This document shows, piece by piece, positions 1-5,513 of a stretch of 6,785 nt of DNA. A program made the position numbers and the translations under genes. Within the stretch, counting starts at the first letter, position 1, and every line of letters begins with the position of its first letter. The notes below the pieces were generated by a model, which worked only from the letters and a program-made list of their open reading frames with translations, ran no database searches and had not been told where the DNA came from. Source of the stretch: a bacterium (GTDB lineage: Bacteria; Planctomycetota; UBA11346); NCBI GenBank assembly GCA_020049615.1, contig JAIFKN010000118.1, positions 1 to 6,785 of the forward strand, in the 5' to 3' direction.

Positions 1-1
1 G

Positions 2-2245
2 GCGCCGAGGCCATCGCTCCAGACGGCGGCCAAGCCGGCGCGACCCGAGACCACGCCGGTTCCACCGCCGCCGGTCGCCTCCGCGGTTCCACCGCCGGCA
101 CCACCTGCGACCCCGGCCCCGGCGGCCCCGGCGGCGCCGGCCGAGGCGCCAGTGGCGACGCCCCCGGCGCTCGAGGTCCAACCGCAGGCGCCGGCTCCGC
201 CGGTCGCGCCCCCGCCAGCCCAGGAGAGCGCGCTGGCGGACTGGTCGATCCCCTGGGAGCTGGATTGGGCGGAGCCCGAACCTCCGCCCGCGGCGGTGGC
301 GTTCAACATCCTGCCCACACCCGAGCCGACCGCAGCTGGCCTCTCCTGGTCGCGCCGGGAACCGGGCGTGCTGCTGACCTGGGATATCAATTCGGTGCGC
401 GTCTCGACCAACGGCGGCATCGCCTGGACCCAGGCCTGGAGCGGCCCGCAGCCGGAAGGCGGCTACACCTCGCCGGGACGGGCGGCGACCTGGGGCGGCA
501 GCAGCGTACTGCTGCCGACCGGGCTGGGCGGAGCCTTGCTGTCGAACGACGGCGGACGTTCGTTCAGGCCGCTGGCGCGGCCGAACCTGCCCGGGACGGA
601 CGGCGCCGATGCGCTCAGGCCCAGCCGGCGCACCCTGCTCGCCGACGGGGCGTTGGCCCTGCTGGCGGAGCAGGGGCGGCGAACGCTCGTCCACATGTCC
701 CGCAGCGGTGGCGTGAACTGGCAGCTCGCCGCTTCCGGCGACACGTCGATCGACGAGCTCGTGCCGCTGGCCAAGGGCTTCGGCCTGCTGCGCAAGTCCG
801 GTCTGACGGTGGAATACGCGGCGACGGTCGATTCGGGCTGGTCGCGCATCGGCCGCAACAGCCTCTACGCCGTGACGTCGTTCCATTATGGCGGGGCCAT
901 GCATCTGCTGACCACCGACGGCTCGCTGGCGCGGCTCTCGGCGCGCGATGGCCTGCGCACCGTCCGCCTGCCCGGCATGCCGATGCGCGAGCCGGTCGGC
1001 TTCGCCATCGATCCCCGTGACGCCCGGCACCTGCTGGTGGCCGACGCCAGCCTCGGGCTGCTGCGCAGCGTCGATGGGGGTCTGACCTGGCAGGGCTCGA
1101 CCTGGCGCTTCTCCAGCCGCATCACCGCGCTCGACCTGGTGGGACGCCGGCGACCGCGCCTGGCCGTGCTGACGTCACGCAGCCTGGTGCTGATCGATCT
1201 CGACAACCGCCTGGGGGACCACTTCCGGCCCCTCGCCGATCCGGGCGAGGCCCTGCGCCGGATCGATCTGCCCGGCCTGGCGAGCACCGTCCCGGTCGGC
1301 GTCGGAGTCCGTCAGCCCGAGGCGCGCAGCCTGGTCGCCTGGAGCTATGGCCAGGCCTGGATGAGCCAGGACGGCGGCGGCAGCTGGACCCGCTCGGAAT
1401 TCCAGGCGCCAACCAGTCCCGACCTCGCCGCCATGCCGACCTGGGACGGCAAGGGGACCCGCATGATCCTGCCGGTGGCGGCCGATCTGGCCCTGATCGG
1501 GGATGTGGCGGGAGGGCAGTTCCGGCCGCTCGCGCCGCCCTGGGGTCGGACGGCGGACGCCGCCTACGCCATCCCGCCGGCCATCCGGTCCGAGGGCCTG
1601 ATCGTCGCCGGCTGGGCGCCGCAGGGCGCGCGCACCGGCGACGGCAAGACCCTGCGGGTGTGCACGACCCGGGACCTCGGACGCACCTGGACCGAGGAGC
1701 GCAAGGTGGCGATGCGGCAGTGGCGGGTAGTCGATCCGGACATGCCGCTGCTGGCCTCGTCCGACAATGACGGCCTGGTCATCAGCCCCGACTACGGTCG
1801 AAACGAGCGCGTCCTCGAAGCAGCCGGGCGCTATTCGGCCGGTCCGATCTGGTGCCTGGTCGGCCGGCAGCTGTGGTGGATCGACCGCGGCTGGAGCCGG
1901 GTGACCGCCTTCGACCTCGACGCCCAGCGTCAGCGCAGCCAGGCGATCCGCGCCCCGGGCGCCAGCGAGGAGTACTCGTACTACCGCAGCATGACGGTGG
2001 ACCCGCGCGACCCGCAGCGCATGTGGGTCGGTGACTACGCCTTCGGGCTGATCTTCAGCGACGATGGCGGCCGCACCTGGAGGATGATGGACGGCTCGGT
2101 CGGGTCCGCCATCAGCAGCCAGATCCGCTTCGTCGGCGAACCCCAGCCCCACCTGCTGCTCGGCGGCCAGGGCTGCCTCTGGCGCCTCGACGCCGGCGCG
2201 GCCGGCGCGGCGCTGTTCGACCGGCCCTGCTTGGTCATCCCCTGA
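2..2245 (+). CDS. BNR/Asp-box beta-propeller protein with Pro/Ala-rich linker (5' partial)
   Basis: The frame is open from the window edge to TGA at 2243-2245 (747 visible residues), so the true start lies upstream. A GTG at 152 is in frame but sits inside an unbroken Pro/Ala-rich stretch and lacks a convincing ribosome binding site. The first 100 or so visible residues are a low-complexity Pro/Ala linker. The rest carries seven Asp-box-like motifs of the S-x-D-G-G-x-T-W type: VSTNGGIAW (401), LSNDGGRSF (539), MSRSGGVNW (695), RSVDGGLTW (1064), MSQDGGGSW (1361), a degenerate TTRDLGRTW (1664) and FSDDGGRTW (2054). Two of them follow a DPRD-x-x-x-x-(L/M) strand, as in sortilin/VPS10-like and YCF48-like propellers. 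In these families Asp boxes are structural turns between strands, not catalytic residues, so a binding or scaffold role is more likely than a sialidase one. No enzymatic motif is seen. The linker suggests an export or anchoring domain outside the window. The fold call is firm; the function is unknown. Confidence 0.85.
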   Translation, partial: APRPSLQTAAKPARPETTPVPPPPVASAVPPPAPPATPAPAAPAAPAEAPVATPPALEVQPQAPAPPVAPPPAQESALADWSIPWELDWAEPEPPPAAVAFNILPTPEPTAAGLSWSRREPGVLLTWDINSVRVSTNGGIAWTQAWSGPQPEGGYTSPGRAATWGGSSVLLPTGLGGALLSNDGGRSFRPLARPNLPGTDGADALRPSRRTLLADGALALLAEQGRRTLVHMSRSGGVNWQLAASGDTSIDELVPLAKGFGLLRKSGLTVEYAATVDSGWSRIGRNSLYAVTSFHYGGAMHLLTTDGSLARLSARDGLRTVRLPGMPMREPVGFAIDPRDARHLLVADASLGLLRSVDGGLTWQGSTWRFSSRITALDLVGRRRPRLAVLTSRSLVLIDLDNRLGDHFRPLADPGEALRRIDLPGLASTVPVGVGVRQPEARSLVAWSYGQAWMSQDGGGSWTRSEFQAPTSPDLAAMPTWDGKGTRMILPVAADLALIGDVAGGQFRPLAPPWGRTADAAYAIPPAIRSEGLIVAGWAPQGARTGDGKTLRVCTTRDLGRTWTEERKVAMRQWRVVDPDMPLLASSDNDGLVISPDYGRNERVLEAAGRYSAGPIWCLVGRQLWWIDRGWSRVTAFDLDAQRQRSQAIRAPGASEEYSYYRSMTVDPRDPQRMWVGDYAFGLIFSDDGGRTWRMMDGSVGSAISSQIRFVGEPQPHLLLGGQGCLWRLDAGAAGAALFDRPCLVIP

Positions 2246-3359
2246 GCGCCGCCGCGCCGCGCGCCAGGCTCTGCGCGATCGCCTCGACCTCGGCTGCGGT
2301 CGTGCCGATCCCCAGCCCGACACGCACGCTGTTGCCGGCTGCTTCGCGCCCGTCCCAGCCCATCGCGCGCAGCACGTAGCTGCCGTGGCCGCCGCTGCAG
2401 GTCGAGCCGCCGCTGACCGCGATCTCCGACTGCGTGCCGAGCCAGCCCGCGGGCAGGCCGGGGACGGTGAGCATGCTGGTGCCGGGGATGCGCGCGGTCC
2501 CGCAGCCCTGCACCACGATGCCGGGGATCAGCGCCCGCACCCGCGCCTCCAGCGCGGCGGTCAGGCCGAAGAGATGCGCGGCCCGCGCGGCCAGGTCCGC
2601 CCGCGCCGCGGTGCAGGCGGCGGCGAAGCCGGCGATGCCGGGCAGGTTGTGGGTGCCGGGTCGCAGGTTGCGTTCCTGGCCACCGCCGTGCAGCAGCGGC
2701 GACAGGCCGAGGCCGCGCCGCAGCCACAGCGCGCCGCAGCCCTGCGGGCCGTAGACCTTGTGCCCGGTGCAGGCCAGGGCGTCGACGCCCAGCGCCGCGA
2801 CATCGACCGGCACCTTGCCCAGGGCCTGGGTCGCATCGCACACCGTCAGCACGCCGCGGGCGCGGGCCAGCGCCGCCGCCACCGCGACGTCGTGCAGCAC
2901 CCCGGTCTCGTTGTTGGCCAGCATGAGGCAGAGCAGCCCGGTGCGTGCGTCGAGCGCGGCGTCGAGTTGCGCCGGATCGAGGCGGCCCTGGCCGTCGACC
3001 GGCAGCTCGACCACCTCGGCCCCGGCCTCGCCCAGGCGCCGGAGCGGTTCGAGAATGGCGGGGTGCTCGGTCGCGCAGGTGACGCAGCGCGGCCGGGCCG
3101 TCAGCAGCCGCTCGCCCAGGCCGAGCACCGCGAGATTGCACGCCTCGGTCGCGCCGCTGGTGAAGACGACCTCCTCCGGTCGGGCGCCCAGCAGTGCCGC
3201 CACCTCGCCGCGCGCGGCATCGATGCGCGCCAGGGCCCGCCGGCCGAAGGCGTGCTGCTTCGATCCGGGATTGCCCCACTCCCCGCGCAGCGCCTGCGTC
3301 ATCGCCTCGATCACGGCTGGCAACGGCGGGGTGGTCGCGTTGTGGTCGGCGTAGATCAT
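2235..3359 (-). CDS. Cysteine desulfurase, NifS/IscS family (class V aminotransferase)
   Basis: This 374-residue PLP enzyme should convert cysteine to alanine and pass sulfane sulfur to acceptors for Fe-S clusters, tRNA thiolation or cofactors, in the cytoplasm. It opens with MIYADHNATTP, the family's N-terminal signature, which fixes the ATG at 3359-3357; the frame stays open upstream to 3479, but that extension reads through repeat DNA. Visible motifs are TSGATEACN (68-76), H99 stacking on PLP, ANNETG (148-153), D175 and Q178 for the cofactor, the Schiff-base lysine K201 in TGHKVYGPQG, the HGGGQERNLRPGT loop (224-236) and the catalytic cysteine C321 in GGSTCSGGHGSYVL. Length is about 25-30 residues under E. 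coli IscS, and the segment from C321 to the SYVLRAMG helix is two residues shorter than in IscS. No scaffold gene such as iscU or sufE is adjacent, so IscS, NifS or a specialised paralogue cannot be told apart. No strong Shine-Dalgarno is visible. Confidence 0.93.
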   Translation of the reverse strand: MIYADHNATTPPLPAVIEAMTQALRGEWGNPGSKQHAFGRRALARIDAARGEVAALLGARPEEVVFTSGATEACNLAVLGLGERLLTARPRCVTCATEHPAILEPLRRLGEAGAEVVELPVDGQGRLDPAQLDAALDARTGLLCLMLANNETGVLHDVAVAAALARARGVLTVCDATQALGKVPVDVAALGVDALACTGHKVYGPQGCGALWLRRGLGLSPLLHGGGQERNLRPGTHNLPGIAGFAAACTAARADLAARAAHLFGLTAALEARVRALIPGIVVQGCGTARIPGTSMLTVPGLPAGWLGTQSEIAVSGGSTCSGGHGSYVLRAMGWDGREAAGNSVRVGLGIGTTAAEVEAIAQSLARGAAALRG

Positions 3360-3361
3360 GG

Positions 3362-3401
3362 CATTGGCCCAGGGGTTGTCCCATTGCCCCAGGGGTTGGG
3401 G
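3362..3401. repeat. 20-base direct repeat upstream of the desulfurase start
   Basis: CATTGGCCCAGGGGTT (3362-3377) recurs as CATTGCCCCAGGGGTT (3382-3397), with one mismatch in 16 bases and a period of exactly 20. Read on the minus strand, each copy gives CCCCTGG(G/C)C-CAATG-like sequence just upstream of the desulfurase ATG. The second copy is also the outer end of the left inverted arm, so the first looks like a local duplication of it. Confidence 0.85.
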
Positions 3402-3413
3402 GTCAGGGTCGTG
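3382..3413 (+). repeat. Left arm of inverted heptamer repeat (32 bases)
   Basis: The arm reads CATTGCCCCAGGGG, then one unit TTGGGGG, then TCAGGG and TCGTG. Its first 15 bases are identical to the reverse complement of 3512-3526, and its inner end GGGTCAGGGTCGTG matches the reverse complement of 3488-3501 at 12 of 14 positions. It is exactly seven bases shorter than the right arm, so it lacks one heptamer. Confidence 0.85.
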
Positions 3414-3466
3414 ACGCGGGTGCCTTCTGAACGGTATGCGGGCGAGTGGAGGGGTGGCGCAGACGA

Positions 3467-3477
3467 GGTCCAGGACC
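3467..3477. promoter_or_regulatory. Short palindrome GGTCCAGGACC, possible operator
   Basis: This is a perfect 5-base inverted repeat around a central A, inside the non-repeat spacer between the two divergent genes. The location suits a regulator site, but a palindrome this short can occur by chance in GC-rich DNA and no matching regulator is seen nearby. Confidence 0.2.
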
Positions 3478-3487
3478 ATCCTGTACC

Positions 3488-3526
3488 CACGGCCCTAACC
3501 CCTAACCCCTGACCCCTGGGGCAATG
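3488..3526 (-). repeat. Right arm of inverted heptamer repeat (39 bases), reaching the start codon
   Basis: On the minus strand the arm reads CATTGCCCCAGGGG, then units TCAGGGG and TTAGGGG, then TTAGGG and CCGTG. The outermost CAT is the complement of the ATG at 3524-3526, so the first possible start codon of the TPR-zincin gene is itself part of the repeat. On the plus strand it is a tandem CCCTAAC / CCCTAAC / CCCTGAC / CCCTGGG array with period 7. Confidence 0.87.
3493..3516 (-). other. Predicted G-quadruplex motif with three-base loops
   Basis: The minus strand has four consecutive G tracts (GGGG, GGGG, GGGG, GGG) separated by loops TCA, TTA and TTA. This satisfies the usual G3+/loop 1-7 rule and resembles telomeric repeats in loop length and sequence. 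The G-rich strand is the template strand for the TPR-zincin gene. Folding in vivo is not shown. Confidence 0.6.
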
Positions 3527-4111
3527 ATGCCAGCCCAGCACCACATCGACGCCGCCTGGAAGTCCTACCGCCAGGCCAAGCCGAGGCAGGGCATCGAGCA
3601 TGCCGGTCGCGCCGTGGAGGCCGACCACGAGGATGGCGAATCCTGGTACGTCCTCGCCTGCAACCTCGAACGCGGCGGGCGCCTGCGCGAGGCCGACCGC
3701 GCCTTCGCCCGCGCCGCGCGGACGAAGCAGCGCGCGGTCGGGGCGCCGTGGCGGGTGACCTGGGCCCGCTTCCAGCGCTCGGTCAAGGCCGCGGCCGGCG
3801 CCCTGCCGCCCGAGCTGCGCGCCGCCCTCGACGAGGTCACGCTGGTGATGGCCGACTACGCCGAGCCGTACCTGATCGAGGACTACGACGAGCCCGAACT
3901 GATGGGCCTGTTCGAGGGCGCGGTGCGCGGCGAGCGCGGTGGCATCCACGGCCTGGTCAGCCCGCGCATCCATGTCTGGCGGCGCAGCCACGAGCACGCC
4001 TGCGGCTCGTCGCAGCAGCTCGATGAGGAGATCCGCCAGACCCTGCACCACGAGCTGGGCCATTACCTCGGTTATGATGAGGATGGGCTGGAGAGGCTGG
4101 GCATGGACTGA
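3524..4111 (+). CDS. TPR domain plus zincin-like metallopeptidase family protein
   Basis: The 195-residue product has two parts. Residues about 8-72 form helical pairs with tetratricopeptide spacing, clearest in the repeat starting SWYVLACNLERGGRLREAD. Residues about 83-195 match the small zincin-like metallopeptidase family (formerly DUF1025, Pfam Zincin_1): ALPPELRAALDEV, a GLFEG segment (128-132), a PRIHVWRR strand and the zinc motif H176-E-L-G-H180 followed by G183 and D185, giving HExxHxxGxD. E177 would be the general base, and D185 is a candidate third ligand. There is no signal peptide, so it is probably cytoplasmic; the substrate is unknown. Family members I know of are often only about 120-140 residues, so the TPR half is an addition that may recruit a partner. 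ATGATG offers two starts: 3524 lies in the repeat arm with GGGG only 2 bases away, whereas 3527 gives 5-base spacing. It ends 21 bases from the convergent phosphoesterase gene. Confidence 0.88.
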   Translation: MMPAQHHIDAAWKSYRQAKPRQGIEHAGRAVEADHEDGESWYVLACNLERGGRLREADRAFARAARTKQRAVGAPWRVTWARFQRSVKAAAGALPPELRAALDEVTLVMADYAEPYLIEDYDEPELMGLFEGAVRGERGGIHGLVSPRIHVWRRSHEHACGSSQQLDEEIRQTLHHELGHYLGYDEDGLERLGMD

Positions 4112-4132
4112 GGCACGCCGGCCGCTGGCCCC

Positions 4133-4850
4133 TCAGATGCCTTCGCCCAGCCGCTCCGCGAGGAACTCGTTCAGCCCCGCCTTGCGGATCTTGGCCTGGG
4201 TCGTCCCTACGTCGTACTTCAGGCGGTGGAAGGTCATCGTCTCGCCGTCGATGGTGGCGAAGCTGGCGCGCACGTCGCGGTCGCGGGGCTGGCCGACGCT
4301 GCCGACGCAGACGTAGGCCTTGTGGCCTTTGGGCAGGCGGAACTGCCGGTGGCCGTCGTGCGGCACCATGATGCCGACCGTGGTGGCCATGAACGGAGTG
4401 TGGTTGTGGCCGGCGAAGCAGATGTCGAAGCCGCTGAAATCCTTGTTCAGCGTGTCGATCATCTGCTGCGCCTCGATCGGATTCTCCGACCGGATCGTAG
4501 ATCGAGCCGTGCACGCACAGCAGGCGATCCTGCACCGCGAACGGCTTCCTGGCCCTGAACCAGTCCCACAGCTCGCGTTCCGGCTGCAGCTGCTGCCGCG
4601 TCCAGTTGATCGCCTGGGCGGCGTGCGGGTTGAAGCGGTGCTTGCCGGTGACCAGGGCCTCCTCGTGGTTGCCCATCAGGCTGATCTTGAAGCGCTGCGC
4701 CGCGATGGTGGCGACCGCGAGGGGATCGGGGCCGTAGCCGATGACGTCGCCCAGGCAGAGGTACTGCTTCACGCCCAGCGCTTCGCAGCGCTCGAGCACC
4801 ACCGACAACGCCTCCCAGTTGGAGTGGATGTCCGACAGGATGGCGATCAC
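4133..4850 (-). pseudogene. Calcineurin-like metallophosphoesterase, interrupted by a single-base frameshift
   Basis: The start is GTG at 4850-4848, overlapping the maf stop as GTGA, so translation is probably coupled to maf. The first frame (residues 1-120, 4850 to 4491) holds SDIHSN (D7, H9), GDVIGYGPDP (D35), GNHEE (N61, H62) and VHGSIYDP (H114). The frame then fails. From 4489 the next frame continues with SENPIEAQQMIDTL, AGHNHTPF and VGSVGQPRD to TGA at 4135-4133. Removing one G at 4490/4491 (coding strand CCGGTCGG) joins them as SIYDPSENPIEA and gives a 238-residue protein with every metal-binding motif of the family in order. Such proteins are di-metal phosphoesterases; YfcE, MJ0936 and ApaH-like members hydrolyse phosphodiesters or dinucleotides. 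The exact substrate cannot be read here. With no other damage, this is a recent mutation, a sequencing or assembly error, or less likely a +1 recoding site. Confidence 0.88.
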
Positions 4851-5467
4851 GGCTTCAGCGCCTTCTGCAACCCGGTGCTGGTCGGCCCGGTGTAGCCGGG
4901 CAGCCCGCCCTCGGCGACCTCGCGCCACAGCTTGGCCACCGTCGGCACATGCAGGCCGATCACCGTCTCGATCGCGCCCTGCAGCTCGACCACGAAGCGG
5001 TCGGCCTTCTCCTGGATGGCGTAGCCGCCGGCCTTGCCCACGCCCTCGCCGCTGGCGGCGTAGTCGGCGATCTCCTGCGCCGACAGCGGACGCATGGTGA
5101 CGCGGGCGGTGCTGAGCGCGACCGCTTCGAGGTCGCTGCCGGCGCGCCACAGGCAGTGCGCGGTCATGACCTGGTGGGTGGTGCCGCTGAGCCTGGCCAG
5201 CATGGCGGCGCAACCGGCGGCGTCGGCCGGGCTGCCCAGCACCTCGCGGCCGAGGGCGACGACGGTGTCGGCGCCCAGCACGATGCCGCCGTCGGGTACG
5301 CCCTGGGCCCCGCGCGCCTTGGCCCGCGCGCGCTCGATCGCCAGGGCCTGCGGCACCGGCGCGACGATGTCGTCCTCGCGGCAGCCGCTGGCGACGATGG
5401 TGAATCGGACCGCGGCGCGGGTCAGCAGAGTCGCGCGTTGCGGGCTTTGGCTCGCGAGGTACAGCAC
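4847..5467 (-). CDS. maf: Maf-family nucleoside triphosphate pyrophosphatase
   Basis: The 206-residue product belongs to the Maf/HAM1-like house-cleaning enzymes, which hydrolyse non-canonical or excess NTPs to NMP and pyrophosphate in the cytoplasm. The N-terminal ASQSPQR (S6, S8, R11) is the phosphate-binding signature; K50, GADTVV (D67) and GKAGGYAIQ (K145, Q152) follow. The GKAG-YAIQ form resembles the YhdE-type branch, which prefers dTTP/UTP. One key position departs from the family: the usual GKP after GADT is GSP here, with S79 in place of lysine. About 20 residues (GLPGYTGPTSTGLQKALKP region) extend beyond the core. The start is GTG at 5467-5465, the first possible one because an in-frame TAG lies four codons before it. 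No strong ribosome binding site is seen. Its TGA overlaps the GTG of the phosphoesterase gene, and hemL diverges 46 bases upstream. Confidence 0.92.
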   Translation of the reverse strand: MLYLASQSPQRATLLTRAAVRFTIVASGCREDDIVAPVPQALAIERARAKARGAQGVPDGGIVLGADTVVALGREVLGSPADAAGCAAMLARLSGTTHQVMTAHCLWRAGSDLEAVALSTARVTMRPLSAQEIADYAASGEGVGKAGGYAIQEKADRFVVELQGAIETVIGLHVPTVAKLWREVAEGGLPGYTGPTSTGLQKALKP

Positions 5468-5479
5468 AGCCCCAGCCTA

Positions 5480-5491
5480 GTCCGGTCGGAC
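5480..5491. promoter_or_regulatory. Palindrome GTCCGGTCGGAC between maf and hemL
   Basis: Two 5-base inverted arms (GTCCG and CGGAC) surround GT, near the middle of the 46-base gap between the divergent maf and hemL starts. It could be an operator shared by both genes, but it is short and there is no independent support. No -10 or -35 element is recognisable in the gap. Confidence 0.25.
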
Positions 5492-5503
5492 GGGCAGGGC
5501 AAC

Positions 5504-5509
5504 AGGAGG
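5504..5509 (+). promoter_or_regulatory. Strong Shine-Dalgarno AGGAGG for hemL
   Basis: AGGAGG lies 4 bases before the ATG at 5514 and is the only strong ribosome binding site in the window. It fixes the hemL start. An out-of-frame ATG (5510-5512) sits between them and is too close to the site to compete well. Confidence 0.75.
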
Positions 5510-5513
5510 ATGC

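Larger units (their letters stand above)
3360..3523. promoter_or_regulatory. Divergent intergenic region with inverted repeat arms
   Basis: These 164 bases separate the start codons of the desulfurase (leftward) and the TPR-zincin gene (rightward), so the promoters of both should lie here. Most of it is repeat: a 20-base direct duplication next to the desulfurase, then two inverted heptamer arms around a 74-base spacer (3414-3487). I see no convincing -35/-10 pair. Function as a promoter region is inferred from gene orientation only. Confidence 0.6.

Noticed and set aside
152..154. GTG as the start of the propeller gene
   Set aside because: The frame stays open to the window edge with the same Pro/Ala-rich composition on both sides, and no good ribosome binding site precedes it.
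1175..2323. Minus-strand open frame of 382 codons antisense to the propeller gene
   Set aside because: Compositional shadow with no recognisable domain, over a plus-strand frame with seven Asp-box motifs.
3360..3479. 40-residue N-terminal extension of the desulfurase from 3479
   Set aside because: The extension is encoded by repeat DNA and has no family similarity; MIYADHNATTP at 3359 is the normal N-terminus.
2385..3512. Plus-strand open frame of 375 codons antisense to the desulfurase
   Set aside because: Low-complexity Ala/Arg/Gln-rich translation with no motif; the minus-strand desulfurase explains this DNA fully.
3493..3520. CRISPR array or telomere
   Set aside because: Units are 7 bases with no spacers, and the array is internal, about four units long, between two genes; it is a short tandem repeat.
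4112..4132. Terminator between the convergent zincin and phosphoesterase genes
   Set aside because: Only a weak GGCC-GCT-GGCC stem is present, with no T tract on either strand.
4133..4462. Separate 109-codon gene starting MIDTLNKDF
   Set aside because: It contains only the C-terminal half of a metallophosphoesterase, and the missing half lies immediately upstream in another frame; it is one broken gene.
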